A stretch of DNA of 64,000 nucleotides, from contig NC_132973.1 in the NCBI RefSeq assembly GCF_047496725.1, positions 11,976,233-12,040,232 on the forward strand. The letters run 5' to 3'. A model generated the notes under the pieces. That model searched no databases. It was not told the origin of the DNA and was given only the letters and a program-made list of their open reading frames with translations. The DNA is from Anoplolepis gracilipes. Its lineage: Eukaryota > Arthropoda > Insecta > Hymenoptera > Formicidae. Position 1 is the stretch's first letter. Every line of letters starts with the position of its first letter. Below are positions 45,271-59,170 of the stretch, one piece after another. Position numbers and translations under genes: made by a program.

Positions 45271-47491
45271 GCAGTACTCATATATAAATGTTCTTTTTAA
45301 TGGAATAAATGTTTCTACGTACACAACTTGAAAAATTGGTTTTTAGATGAAAGCGATGATGTATTTTTCGATGCATTTCGTAATTAAATACTTTTTTTTT
45401 TTATAATTGACTCGTATTCTTTTAGATGATTTTTGACAACTTGATTTTAGTTTTGCGTTATTTTCAAAAATATACATGTATCAAAATTGTAAGATTTTTA
45501 TATATTCTATTTTTAAAATAATAACTCACTCGAAAATTATCATTCAAAGAATTCGTATATGAAGCAAAGGTTATCAAAACTTTAAAAGTAAGTGATTAAT
45601 CGTTTTCCTACGACATTATTTGCATACGATTTCATGATTTTCTCTTTAGCGAGCGCTTTCTCTTCGGACTGTCGACATTTCAGAATAGATCGCTATAAGA
45701 TCGCAACGATTACGTAGGATGTTGCATGGTAGTTCCATAGCTACGCGTATATAATATAACACGGTCTATGTTCTATGGTGAATGAGCATGGGGTGTGGGT
45801 CGCGCGGCAGGAGGGAGAACGGAGGCAATGGGGGAGGTGGAGGGCGAGCTTGAGCGGTGCTTTAGCCGGGGGCTGTTAAACACGGCGGGTCTTATCGGTA
45901 AAACTGTTCTGTACAGGACTACCACGTTCAGCCATTGGCCGCGAGAGTATCTCTGGCCTTATACTCGTTGTCTGCTAGGTATGCATGCGAGGTACATTAC
46001 GCGACGTTAATGCCCGCGCGCTAAAATCGTTCGCAGGAAGCAAAGACTCGCTGAAACCCTGTAAACCCTGTCGAGACGTTGCTTAAGCTGTCACGCTTGC
46101 TCGCATCGAGGTCAGACATTCTGGCCACGCTACTAGCATTGCGCAACAGAATATCTTTTCGCGTATGTGAAAACAAAAGTGACTTTTCACAGAATTGACA
46201 AATTTTTAATCGCGAATGTATTAATCGTATCAAAATATATTTCGTGATTTTCTTTATAAAGATGGTTATTCATTGTTACATTTTTTAATATAAAAAATGT
46301 CTCCCGAGAGAAAAATTATAAATATTACAATACTTTAAAATATAGAATTTATAGAATGATTAGGTTTTTTTCTAGTTATTAAATTATCATTAATTTAATG
46401 ATAATTTACATAATAAAGAAAAGAATATATGAAATCTTAACTTAAATGAATTTGTCTTCTTGAATTACTTCGACTTTGTATTGTAGAAATTAGTTATCTG
46501 TTCGCACATTCGACTTTTCGAGCGTTTAAAGGAAGTGCTCGATTGTGGAGAACATTTGCGCGTTTCCAGTGAAGAAACTTCAACAAGTTTCCTAGGAATT
46601 GTTCCAGTTCACTCAATTGTCCATGGTGCACAATCAGCCATTCGACATTTTCCTTATCTGTGTTGATTGTGATTGAATTTTCTCACGCTTACTATAGTAA
46701 TGTTCATTTAAAGTTCATAATCAATCGGATTAATTTATTTAATCAACATCTTTATTATTCTAATTGTTATACAATATCTTTTACTTTTGTTGCTTTATTT
46801 TTACGAAAATTTTAGTTCGAAACCATAATCATAAAAATAAACATTAAACATGAAAAATTAGAATTGATTCCAAAACAGTCAAAGAAATTTATGACAACTC
46901 TATGTGTTCTTATCTGTTTTATATGTTTTACGACACATAAAAAAAGATCTTTCACGCATTCACATTTTATATGCAAAACAATAATTTTGGATTTTCTAAT
47001 GATTTTCGGGTTAAATTTTTATCACCTTGCTTATTGATGCGTATTGCTTCAAGTGTGGAAGTGATAGATAGACGAGGCGAATAATGCGAGTGCGAGTATA
47101 TAGGCAGGATCACTTATAAGCCCGGGCTTGTACATATGTATTCCTGGGCAGCCTTTCTCGGCATTAGGTAGCCGGGCTAAGGCCTTAGAGGTCTCCTGGC
47201 AACCAAGCCTATCAAACTATCTTACGGTCTAACCCTTACCAGCCTCCCCTTTCCCAAAACCTTCCTCAAATTCCCCTTCCTCCGTCCCTCAAAATCTCAC
47301 TTCGAACCCTTAACGACCGACCCCACGAGAGACACGGCGAAATTGAGAAAATTATCCTGCTCTACGTTATGCGGAGACGATGACCGCGCGGTTCCCGTCG
47401 TCCTCTCTCTATCCACCGACACAATCCGACACATAGACAGGAGCTTACGAGCAACGAGCAAGAAGTCCTGCGGGATCGCCGGGGAAACTAA

Positions 47492-47518
47492 ATGGCCGGC
47501 GAGTCGGCTGCCATCTTA
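47492..47518. promoter_or_regulatory. Paired Pho/YY1-like sites
   Basis: AAATGGCCGGCGAG on + and CTAAGATGGCAGCC on - face each other. The + ATG also opens a 12-codon frame (MAGESAAILVAN). Sequence motif evidence only. Confidence 0.3.
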
Positions 47519-47661
47519 GTTGCGAATTAAGGAAAGGGTGGTTCGACCCTCGTAGATAGACGCACCCCTGAAATATACGAGAGGGAGAGCCGATATAATT
47601 TGCATCGAAGGGTATGACGTGGCGTCCATTTGTGTTCATGTATCAGTTTGTATTTAATATT

Positions 47662-47680
47662 AGAGAGAGAGAGAGAGAGA
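47662..47680. repeat. Short (GA)n tract
   Basis: AGAGAG run of 9-10 units at an island edge. Confidence 0.85.
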
Positions 47681-48693
47681 AATAAACAATATATGCTATA
47701 AAAAAATTACAATTTAATATATGAGGATGAATTATACGATATTGATCTCTTTTCTATCGAGATAAAAAATATTTTAATACATTCCGCAACTAATACATAT
47801 GCCTTGTAGAGATTTATTAATTTTTGAATGATTATTTTGATCGATAACAAAATTTAAATTATATTTCAACCGATTGCCTATATTGCGATAAAATTGCTAT
47901 AGGTACAATAATTGAAATTAAAATTGAGATAGACACTGAAACAAAACCGATAATTTTTTTAGCTAAAATTTAAAAAGTTAAGAATAATTTTAGAGATTAA
48001 GTTAAGAAATTTTTAAATTAAGAATACATTTCTTAAGTATAATGAAGAAACATATTCGATACTTAAAAAAAATATAAATTAATTTTTCTATATAACATGT
48101 AAGAAAAATGAAAAGAGTTTTATTAAATTTTTCTATAATCCGTGAATATTCACAGATTATACATTTATCTCGTAACGTAAAAATAATAGAACAAAAATAT
48201 CTTGGGACGAGCTTTCAAAATGTCAAACTTACGGTGCATAGACGGAAGTTGCAGCGAGTTTTGAAATTATGGGCTGTTTATCCCCCAGGCTAAAGTTTCC
48301 CTCGTACTCAATGATCGTAGTGTTTTCGCGCGCACAATGAGAACGTTGTCGTTAACTCGGCCGGTGCACTCGTTTCGCGACGCCCGTGTGTGGGCGGACG
48401 AGTGTGGGCGCGAGTGCGAAGCTGATCGTGGAGGGACGCCGAGGACCAAAAGGGTCGGTCTGTCGTCATTCTAGTACGGTTACAGTGGGCGCAGAGCTTG
48501 ACAGAAGTTGTAAACTTTATGGTAAACCGTGGCGGGGTGACGTCGGCCACGGCCAGTAAATGGGAAAGGTGCCGCGTCGTGCAGCACCGTGTGCTTAATC
48601 CAATCCGGAGTTTGTTCTTTCGACGATCGACGTAATCACCGGCCGCACGTAGTTTCCAACCTGGCCCGATCCCCCTTCCAACCCTTCCCTTCA

Positions 48694-48716
48694 ACCGACC
48701 GACCGACCGACCGACC
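48694..48716. repeat. (GACC)n tetranucleotide repeat
   Basis: Five to six perfect ACCG/GACC units. Confidence 0.92.
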
Positions 48717-48850
48717 TAACACTTCGCTCTAACGTCTCACCTCCAGCGTATGTACCTCGTTTACGAGTGTTTGCCAATACTCTGGCTCTAGGATCATCGA
48801 GGTGGTAATGAACGTTTGCGTTTACCAGTTCTCGAGAAGTATCAATGATT

Positions 48851-51800
48851 CTAGAACTTCGTAGTAAAAAGACTATATATACATATATATCAGAATTTGA
48901 AGAAGATAAAGGGAAGATTCTGCGGGACGAAAACTGATAATTATATTTAATTCATAATATTCATAATTGAAAAGCTTACTTTTAAACTGTCTTAAATTTA
49001 TATTGTTATAAAATGGAAATTATGTGAGATTTACAAAGATTCCTTCATAATTTTGTAATATATAATTTCCATTTTTTATGGATTTAAGATGATGTGACAA
49101 TAAGCTTACCAAACAGCTTATCAAATCTAATCGTAATTTAATTAAAATCTGTTAGCTTTAATATTCGTTAAAACAAGCTTAATTACTAGGTAGGCGATTG
49201 GTAACCTTTAATATCTATGAAATTATTGGATATCAGATGACGGACGACACGCTGGGCAGCAATTAAACTTGAAGCGATCCGTGTCCTGAGACTATATCTG
49301 AGAATGATAATCCCTTTCTTGTTTATTACTTAATTACTTTAGTACCAAGTTTAGTACTTAATTATTTCTTCATTTTATTGACATATTAATTGACATTACT
49401 ATATCAATCATATTTTAATGTTATCTATATTTTATTAATATTATTAGTTAATTTTAATATTGATTTCTTGTTGCTTCCTGGATTTAATCGTGCAGAAAAA
49501 TATATAATAATTAAACTATACAGTTAATCAATTAATAGAATTGGTTATAATTCTTCTTAGTGACGAAGATTCGAGCTGGATCGCATATCCGGCGTTCCAG
49601 AGAGACTCCAGAGACTCTTCGCGAATCTCTACGGGGAATCCATTTAGGTACAGCGACAGGCTACCTCCGTTCGGGGTGTTTCGCCCGGGACGCGATTAAT
49701 TATGAGGCTCCTTTTGGGGCTACGAACCTCGAGGCTTTGAGCTCAGTCGGGAGTGCGGCATGTGGGATGGGAAGTATAAGATACGTTCAGAACCGACGTA
49801 GACACCCGGCTTAGCTTCCTCGAGTATTAGATCAATAATTCTAGCCTCAAACTGGCTCGGTCACGGACGTCGAACGCTCGGATGTAACTCGATATTCCTT
49901 CGTCCTGAATATTACTTCATGCTCTCTCTCTAGAGACGATTTAATAATTCGCAGTAAAATCGGATATGTCGTTCGGTAACCGCTATACATGAATAATACA
50001 GTCGGATACCGAAAGAGAAATGGTCGAAATTCAAGAATAGAGGAGAGTTTCTTATGATACGTATGTATAAAATATAAAAATAAAATAAAATACAATATAT
50101 AAATGTGATAAAAATAATTGGCTTACCGTGTTGGTAGAAGGGATGAGAAAATTAAATAATCTTCCATCGGTGATACTTTTGAATCAGCGTGCATGTTGTA
50201 GAATGATGAAAATTGGAGGAACCGTCAAATTATTAATGCCTCTCGAAAAAGTACATGATGATGAAGAACTCGATGAATTGCCTTGATGAGATGAGTATTC
50301 TTAAAACGTCAGAAAAATGTTTTACGACCCGAAGTGATGTAGCACGCGATGGTAATTTCGACGATCGTAAATTTTAAGAAGTCGTTCACCGGGAGAGAAA
50401 AATTTCTTTACGGGCACGAGGGATGCTGCGTGGACCGCAGCATCCCCAATACTGACCGACAGACCCAGATTTTCGTCTCTTGAAATACGCGGAACTAGCT
50501 CGCGAGTTACCGCACGTGTGCATTTGCGATGCAGAATTTCATCTTTAGATTTTGAGAACCTGTCATCCCTCTTTTCAGGATCTCGTTTCTTCTCCAGTGA
50601 GAGCACAGGAGATTACCATTGGTCCAGACTTAGCGTGAGAACGCGGAGCGTCAAGTAATGAGATGATGGGAAGATGCAATAAAACTGGTTTCAGTATTGC
50701 GGAAATATATGATTTATTCACCGGCATGACCTTGAAATAGCGTGTGATAAAATTTTTTTATATCAACTTCTTACAACGACACGTATATCTGACAAGTATT
50801 AAAAATTATTCATTATATTTGTAAAATAAAGTTTATCATAATAATAAATCTGTACACAAAATATTCAAACACACTTCTGTAAAAAGAAAATAAATTATGT
50901 AACAATTAAAATATAACAAATTTTTACTTGTACATAATAAGTTAGTTTAAAATATTACGTTGAGTTATAATGTCCATTAAACAGTCATGTAGGGTGTGTT
51001 ACGTATTCATTATTTATAGTTATTTACTTATATATATAGTAGATAACACACGATTTTGTTTATTATTATTGCGCAATTTTTTCATGATAATTTGCTATTA
51101 TTTGATCAGACTCGAATATGGTGAGGCGATTATATATTATCGCCCAAGTCACGTATCCGCATTATCGTTAACCTGGTCCGACCAGTTTCATCCCCTGGAC
51201 CTAATAGGGGATACATTCTTTCCGCATGATATTCGTGCATCTCGTAAGATGACCGGTGGTCATCGGTATCGTGAGAAAACTCGGTACTCTTGAGAACAGT
51301 TCTCAGCAAAACAGGTTTTCAAAATTTTGGTCCAGTGTTGCGTTCTCTCTTCTATCTCATTCTACTTGCTAAACTCAATATATTCGAGTTGTCATATAAT
51401 GTACGACAATTTTTTAATGTAACATTTAAAATTATATGCTTAATTAAGAAATTAAAATAATAATCATTTTGAATATTTTGTTTTTTTTTGTTTTTTTATT
51501 ATTATCGCAACAATTGTGACGTTAAATATTTTGGCAAGATTGAGATACTATATGTTTTCTCTAAGTACTTAATTCCGTTGATTAAATTTCTAAAGCAATG
51601 AGGCGACCTGAAAGCGATTGTTAATGAAGATCGAAGGGTCACGCTGTCCCTTTCAAATTTTCACCCCGTTTCTTCTCTCTTCCGCGCGTTATGATCCCTG
51701 GAGGATTATATACGGATCTATCGTTTGCAAAATCGTGTTACTGCACGTCGGTGTTTAAGCATCTAAGGGCCCGAGCCGCTGCCGGCTTAGGGACGGTTAC

Positions 51801-52729
51801 ATGCCGTAATGTACGTATCATTAATCGAGCGTCAAATAACTCGACGAAATGGAGTTCATTCTCACTGGAATTTTCTGCAAAATGAAATCTCACGTCGTCC
51901 CGGGGGAGACAGCGGTTATTTCATACGCACGATTAAATCACGTGCCTACGTATCATTACGATGTAAATGTATACTTAGCATTTTGTAGCGATTTGATACG
52001 TTTTCTGTTTTTATTTATTCATAATATTTTTTCGTTTCTTAGTGATTATTCTAGTACATTTAATGCAAATGAGGTCGCATTCATGTCAACATTAATATCA
52101 TATACACATATTTATCGTATTTGATAGACATTTATTCCATGGTTTACAGGGCTTCGGTAACTTCAATTACGATCGAGTATAAATTCTATTTCCAGTTAAT
52201 GATAGTCACGAAACTCAAGCTATATTTGTGTGGTTTGGAACAGTGATTACAGAGACCGCTGATTTTCCGTGAATTTCGCGCCATGTGGAGGAAGCTCAAA
52301 GACATCTGAACTCCACATGCTGAAAGGTAGCATATTATTCAGATTAATATCAGCATGATTAATAACTTTGATTTTGAATATACAAATGTAAGCGCAGCAT
52401 TTAAAAAACTAATATTTTTGATAAAATATTTATATTTATTAGTTTGTATAAAAAATATTTCAACTTGTTACGCGCATATGTTTGTGACTTTCATATAATT
52501 TTTTTTATTTTATACGAGAACAAAAATATTATTTTATTTTGCAGAACAATCATGAATGCGATTTAGAAAATATAGAATCTTGGTAAATTTAATAAAAAAA
52601 TGACGTTTTGTAAAAAAACAATTAATGATTATATCGATACATTTTGTATCAATAAAAAACGTACGCGATGTATATTTTTTTATAATTATAAAGTGTTGTT
52701 AGATATTTGCTAATAAATCGCTCGGATTC
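48851..52729. other. AT-rich DNA with modest islands (49.56-49.98, 50.33-50.7, 51.1-51.3, 51.6-51.96 kb)
   Basis: No gene was recognised. A 14-bp inverted repeat lies at 49010-49075. Open frames of 80-107 codons on either strand lack motifs and show no splice-consistent structure. Confidence 0.5.
49010..49075. repeat. 14-bp inverted repeat with 38-nt spacer
   Basis: AAAATGGAAATTAT (49010-49023) and ATAATTTCCATTTT (49062-49075) are perfect arms. The total of 66 nt is precursor-sized. Confidence 0.85.
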
Positions 52730-53129
52730 TTCTTCACTTTCCAATATCGAACCAGTTTGAAACACTATGCGATCTTTCTAATCGGCGCGACCATGTGACT
52801 GCATCCCGCAGAGTCAATCGCCTTCCTCCCGTTCCCCCGTCCACCCCGAGAGAACCGCGTGGTGGATAGCGACGATTGCAAGTCGACAATTTAATACGAA
52901 CGCGATAGTGTACGAAGGAGGAATGAAACTCCGAATGAGAGAGATGGGGGAAAGAGGAAAGGGAGGAGGGACTGACCGGTGGGAACGACTGAGAGGGAGG
53001 ACCGGGATAGTAAGCGGGGGTGGTTGCCAGTAGTGGAGGCCGTGGTGTTTGGAGGTTAGACCGCAGTTACAATATCGCTTGATTAGAAATGTACATAGCG
53101 TATATGCGCGCGGGCCGCATATCCAGATG

Positions 53130-53150
53130 GTGGGTGGGCGGGTTGGGTCG
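53130..53150 (+). other. G-quadruplex candidate C
   Basis: GGGTGGGCGGGTTGGGTCGG plus one G: five GGG runs with loops of 1, 1, 2 and 2 nt. The best canonical quadruplex in the window. Confidence 0.75.
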
Positions 53151-54510
53151 GGTCGATGCCTGGGCAACTCCATAGTTTAATGCACGGACCGTGGAACTTG
53201 CAATAAGGAAGGGTGAACGGCGAGCGGGTGGTTGGTAGCCGCGGGGCTCTTGTGGAGGATAGAGGAAAGGGGAGGAGGAGGGTGGCTCGACGAGGCGAAG
53301 CGAACTTGGGGATGCTACGCGGGTTAAAGGGGGACCCAGTGTGGCACGGAGTCTCTCTCTTCGTGTGCATACTCGTCCGCACACACCTATGCAAACGATA
53401 GTTTCAGTCTGCGGCATAACGCGATCGCGCTACTTGCGGGGGTGGTGGCCATGGGGTCCTCCGGAGGCGAAATGCCCGCGCTGGTCTCGTATACCATCGC
53501 ATACCTTCACATTTGAACTTACTCGCGACGCCAATCGGCTCGCAACGTTATCGCCGTCGCCGTCGTCGTCGTCGTCGATTTTCGACCACCAATGACTCGA
53601 GAGAGCTTTCGATGAAACATTGTTGATAACGACCTGCGTTATTTTCTTGTTTTATGTTGATTGTCACAGAAGCAGCTCAAGTACATGAATATTCAGCTTT
53701 TTCATAGTTTTACTTTTTTTTAAAAATTTGTGTGTATTATTAAATAAGAATTATCGCTAAGAAACATACATACAACGCATATACTTGAGTCTTGAGTTAA
53801 GATTATATATATTTTAGATTAAGATCACATTTATTTACGTATTAAAGATATTAAAATATTTTGACTTTGTTTGGTTAAAATTACATATTTTTTAAAAAAA
53901 TATAAAGTTATTTTACAGACATTTATAAATTCTTATTTAATGACAAAATTAAAAAAAATGTACAATTAATTTTTACATATAATGTTGAGTAATATTATTA
54001 TAAATATTATAATATTACTAAGATGTTATTTTTTCTTAGCGTTCTGTTTTTACACAATAATATACGATCAATAATACGATTAATGAAAAAAAGCATTTTT
54101 ATATTTCAATTATAATATAATATAATATAATTTGCAATAAAAAAGACATTTTTATTCATACTTTTTTCATCTTAAGAAGAGTGAGAATCTGCGAGAAATC
54201 TGAGATATTTCTGTTACCTATCTCTATACAAGACAAGCATAATAAGCTTTTACGAAGGTCATGTTTAAAAAGAGAGATATGCGCAGCTTAAGCCATACTT
54301 CTACATTAATGACGAAGGTGACGATCCGTGTTCTCACGGTGCATTTAACGCTAAATGTAGCCGTATATAATTTTTATCTTACATGAACACTGAATGCGAA
54401 TACTAAATAAATAAACTGAGAATTAAAGGATTACATTTAGTATTAAATGATGTAGAAACGTATATATGTACTTTCGCGCGAACAGAGGTTAAACGAACTG
54501 TGATTATCTC

Positions 54511-54549
54511 AAAAAAAAAAAAAAAAAAAAAAAAAGAAAAAAAAGAAAA
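54511..54549. repeat. Poly(A) run
   Basis: 25 consecutive A, then A-rich with two G interruptions. No coding sequence or target-site duplication next to it suggests a retrocopy. Confidence 0.9.
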
Positions 54550-55130
54550 TATAGATTAACCGTGTCTTTAATGCTACATTGTTGAGTATTTTTAGATATC
54601 GTCGTCCTTTATTATAATTAGTGGTCATTTCGCGATTTGATTGGCAAGAGGAAATGAGATTGAGATAAATATAATTTCGCGAACTCAATGCGTAGCTCGG
54701 AAACGCGGCAAAGGCGCCTCACGTGTTCATCTGTGCGTTATCAAGATAGTTCTGTATTAAAGCTATACCTGGTTTCTAGTTTCTGGGACCGGCTACGCCT
54801 AGACTCGGCCGTTGACGCTACCAACGGAGTGCTCGTCCTCGAGGAATATTCAGCCATTCTCCCATTTCCAGCACCGCCTTTCTCGTTTCTCTGCGGCCGC
54901 ACTCCCCTTACCGCTTCCCTCCTCTCTTATCCTCCTTTACCATCTCCTCGATTCGACCAAAGTTTAGAGAGCTCGCGCTTGAGAGGAACGCCGAACGTCA
55001 CTGCAATATCGCGTAGTGTTCCCGAAGAAGATGGTTGCAACGTTGAACATGATTGCCAAACTCGGAATAGCTTGCTCGTGGTTCGCTGCTCTTCGAATCA
55101 ATACGAAAAGCGTATGGCAGGTTGAATATA

Positions 55131-57438
55131 GGTTTCCATATTCTGATTTCAGTTAGTTTCTCGCATGTCTGTACATTTCTTTTAATTTCTGAATATTTCC
55201 TTTATAATATCGTCATATTGAAATTACTGAAAACTAATTAGTCACAATAATTATATGACAAATGATTGCGTCATTTGAGATTATTACTACACGTAAAGAT
55301 ATTATTTAGTCTAATATTCTTTTGTTACTTATATAATAATTAAAAACTAAAAATTATTCTCGCAATCTCAAATATATCTTAAAACCTTGAAACAAAAACC
55401 AGCAATATCATTCTCCGATTTGGAAGCGCATCACTTATTGTTAGTGTAACAAACAAATTTGAAATACCAATAATGCAAGAAGCTTATATCTGCGACGATG
55501 CCGAACGAGTATTTCTGAGAGGAGAGGTGCAAGACAAACGACGTTGTTTCCATGGGGGGATACCAAAAACAGCGGGCTGGGCCGGTTCCTAGTAGTTAAT
55601 TAGCTAAATAATGCAGCGTTAATCTAGTCAAAATTGCATACATCTAGACCACGCGTGTAGTTTCGTTCTGGTAAACTCACGAGTGTGGTTGTTCGTGCGC
55701 ACTCGCGCAATCCACGGGCGTGTGCAAAGTAGGATTCGCTTCGGTTGAACGCAAAGATCATCCCGTTACATATTTCAGGTGCACCATTTGCGCGGATAAT
55801 TCTTTGTAGCCACGTGCCAATTGAATATTGATAGTCGTAATAGAACGATTAAATCTGTCTTGATCGCGAAATATGTCATAATTTAAATAATTAAATAAGA
55901 TACCAAACGTAATTAGTCTGCGCTTTCGTCTCGTGTTAAGTAAGTCTGCGACAGAGATAAACTTAGCACGCATAAAGGGTAAACCTTAAGGCTTACCTTG
56001 AGTTATATATACATATATATATTCATATACGTAAAGAAATAACAAAGGTCGTACATATACAATAGAGATCTCGACTAAAGGTCAATATGTGTTTTATCGT
56101 AAAAGCAATCTTAGATAGAAAATAGCGTCGTAGCGTACATTATGCTAAAACTATCGAAGTTCGCAGTTAAGTATGTATTATAATCGACGAAAAAAAAAAA
56201 ATAAATAAAAATATGATACTCTATATGAAGTTTCTAACTTCATCCAAGTAAAGAGATATATTAATATCTCATTTAATATATCGATGAAGTACTTAGCGAG
56301 AAAATATGTCTATTAAAAAATAAATCCCGATACAATATATTATTGCGACTAAGTAAACACACAAAGCATTTTTGAACTATTAACATATTTTCTTTAATAG
56401 ATTATTCATCTTTCCGATAAGTTTTTTTATCGATAGCACTCTCTTTATTCACATTCAATTAAGTTGATTCGATAAAGCAGTCAGAAGATCGAACCGATGA
56501 AGCGAAGAGAGAATGTTTGAATGTGTATGAAAATGCATGTATCCTGTGTGCAAAGCGTACGCAATTTCCTTGTGACCCGAAACGGTAGCTTGTGGAAAAG
56601 GGAAGATAGAAAGACAGATCTTCTTTCCTTCTCTCGTCCTTATCCTACCCGTTTCGTGTAATCGAAAGTAATTATATTAATTGCAGCGCACATCCCCGGG
56701 ACGAGAGGTATTGGCCCGTCGATTAGTTCCACGCAAGTACACGCGCGTGTAAAGCGCGTGGTACACGCAGTTCCGCGCGTAGGTACTGGATCGAGGGGTA
56801 CTGGACGAGCCAAGTTGCGCAATTAAACGTTAACGAATTAACGTCTCTGCGAGAGACTCTACGGTGAGCGTCGAGTTGTTAAATAAATGTCCGCGGTTGG
56901 GCTTGTGTAATTAGAAAGTGCGATCAGCGCGGCGGAGCGTCGCCATTTCTGTCTAGACGAATTAATTGAGATTCGCGACTAATTTCCCGTAAACATGGCA
57001 TACAAATTACGTATTTGTCGCTTCCATGTTTTGTTACGTTTATCTGTATTTCTTTTTTCTATATTATTACATCTTACCTTTTAGATTTTCAGATGAACGA
57101 TGCGCGGTCATCTCGATGGTCGATTCGCGTGCATGGTACATATGTAAATAGAATTTATATTTACGGCGCTATAACCGGATGGAGGTAAACTACGGTAAGT
57201 ATGCATCGCAGGATTAATAAATAACGATATGTTATGGTATGTCGATAACCTTGCACAGTATTGAAATTCTCATGTTCGAAAGCCGACCATCGAAGAGGAG
57301 GAAAATTCTCCCGAAGGTTTCAATGCCCACCACACAGACAACGCCCGTTATTTCCTTATAATTACTCCATTTCCTCTCGCGCGCGTACAGTCACGCCGAG
57401 GCCTGTAGGACTAAATGGGACTCGATGGGAGAAGACGC

Positions 57439-57485
<47 letters not shown>

Positions 57486-58079
57486 ACGCGATGTACGATC
57501 GGAACTAAACGATGGAGGGACAGCGAAATGCGGCGGCTCGTTCGAAGATATCGAGGAAATGAATGGGAATGGCCGCCGAGCAAAATTACACCGTGATAAT
57601 TACCTATTAACTGCACTGTACCTGGCACTATTGCAGTAAAGAACCACATTCATCTTTGGTCACGTGGATAAATGCCAAAGTACTTCCTTCCTGTTTTTTC
57701 AGTCTGGTAAAAGTTGGAGAAATGATTTATTTGCTACAATTTATGTCATTTAGTAAATGTGCTATAAATTATTTGATTAATCGAACGGATTATTTAAATT
57801 ATTATTCAGCAAAATTTCGAGGATTGAAATAGATTTTCATTTTTCTTCATCGTTATTCTCTATTTCTATTTCTAAATTCAATAAAATAGAAAACTATTTT
57901 CGTACCACGCAAAATTTAGTCTTTCCCCTTATATCTACTAACACTAATTAAAAGTTTATAAAAATAAATTAAAGCTGAGAGAGACAAGAATTTAGCAGCC
58001 AAATTGACCAATTTGGTCGTTGAAGTGTAAATAATTTATACCTTACTACGTATAGATTAAACATAGAAGCCTTTGAAAG
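55131..58079. other. AT-rich DNA with islands 55.4-55.8 and 56.5-57.65 kb
   Basis: No gene was recognised. Pho-like ATGGCCG lies at 57569-57575. The + and - frames at 57.26-57.65 kb read through a TA microsatellite and are artefacts. Confidence 0.5.
57441..57481. repeat. (TA)n microsatellite in GC-rich island
   Basis: About 20 TA units inserted in an otherwise GC-rich block. Confidence 0.93.
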
Positions 58080-59170
58080 TCTCGTACAGCAAGTTCGCAT
58101 TAGTCAACGAACATTAATCAATAGACAAGACGGTAATCAGGAACGTCCGGCAAGTAGGTCGATCGGAGGTTCACCAGAAACCTTTCGATCTTCGTTCGCC
58201 ACAGATGGAGATTCCTCGTTGCGCGATGAATGCACGCCTATGTATATATGTGTGCGCACTATCCGTTTGCAGCGGACTGTGTGCAGCAACAGGGTTACCC
58301 ACGACTCTGGTCGACGCTTTCGTCTTTCGAGATAGAGAGACGTTTCTGTGAAGACTGGAAAGCCGCGATCCCCGGTGCAGACCGGCCGAGATGCCTGGGG
58401 GTTGATTGATTAGAGGGTACGGCGTAGGAGAGAAACCGGGAGAGTTCTGGGGCGCGGGTTAGTTCGGCAAGGGGCTCCTGGGTTATTTGGGGTCGAAGCG
58501 GGATAAGGGGGAAGGCAGGGGAAAGGTTGGCGCAGAACGACGGCGGCGGCGGCAGCGACGACGGCGGGTGAGTATGGGGAACGGTGTTGGATTCGAGGTA
58601 GAAGCAAGGTAAAGGGCGGTGGCGAGGGACGGTCGGGCGAAGAAGGGTGGCGGCCCGTCCGGTGTTAGAGAAGGAAGGCTGGAGGCGGTAGTTCGAGGTG
58701 CTACAGTTTATAATAGTTGCCGCCGCCCTCGGGCCAACCGACCCTGCCCGCAACTTCCACAGAGTTGCTTAAATCTAACCTGCTCTCACGGGTACGCGGG
58801 ACGATCAAGTGTGGTCCGCGGCTTGGTCGAAAGAATATAGGTTACTCGGTCTCGGACAGTCGCCAGCGACGCGTCATTTTTGCCTCGTCGCAACTTTCGT
58901 TCGCTCTTGTCGCGATCGTGAGAAAGACAAGCCGGAAAGTAGCCTTGGTAGCAGAGAAAGAGCACGAACGGCAGTTTCGGGTCGCCAATAGTATATCCGC
59001 CGAGCGACAGCGCGCGTGTGCCGTAGATTAGTTTGTAGTTCGTCGTTAAAGAAAAAGCCGAGTTATTAGTTGTGGCTCAGAAGGGTCAGGCAGGAAGATG
59101 AGGAGGTCAGGCGGCCCGTGCTCGCGCGCGCAATTTAGCGAGCTTATCAGATTCGTCGTACTTTCTATGC
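58080..59170. other. Large CpG-rich island, promoter-like
   Basis: It contains dense CpG, GCGGCGGCGG-type runs (58540-58560) and, at 58850-59050, sequence typical of insect 5' UTRs. An ATG at about 59098 opens a frame MRRSGGPCSRAQFSEL of about 30 codons. Larger overlapping frames on both strands are low complexity. It may be a distal promoter with its first exon; direction cannot be fixed. Confidence 0.35.

Larger units (their letters stand above)
45271..48850. other. AT-rich DNA with islands 45.65-46.18, 47.04-47.64 and 48.19-48.85 kb
   Basis: No gene was recognised. The second island has ATGGCCG at 47492-47498 and AAGATGGCAGC (minus strand, about 47507-47517), both Pho/YY1-like and about 10 bp apart. 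The third ends in a GACC repeat. Confidence 0.5.
52730..55130. other. GC-rich islands 52.73-53.65 and 54.62-55.13 kb
   Basis: The first is G-rich on + with a very strong quadruplex motif and a (GTC)n run near 53550-53578. Its three overlapping minus frames (Pro/Arg-rich) are low complexity. The second has a 145-codon + frame (54688-55125) with no recognisable domain. AT-rich DNA and a poly(A) run lie between them. Confidence 0.5.

Noticed and set aside
44066..45324. Dense overlapping frames including a 128-codon minus and a 119-codon plus frame
   Set aside because: Ser/Arg/Pro-biased, no motif, no splice structure, open on both strands at once.
47533..47555. GGTTCGA resembling a tRNA T-arm
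   Set aside because: The loop size is wrong and no acceptor, D or anticodon arm can be built around it.
52814..53417. Three nested minus frames of 103-119 codons
   Set aside because: Pro-rich translation of a G-skewed island, with no conserved segment.
54511..54549. Poly(A) run as evidence of a retrocopy
   Set aside because: No coding sequence upstream and no target-site duplication visible; treated as a simple repeat.
58295..58753. 152-codon minus frame
   Set aside because: Pro/Ala-rich low-complexity product of GCC repeats; the opposite strand is also open.
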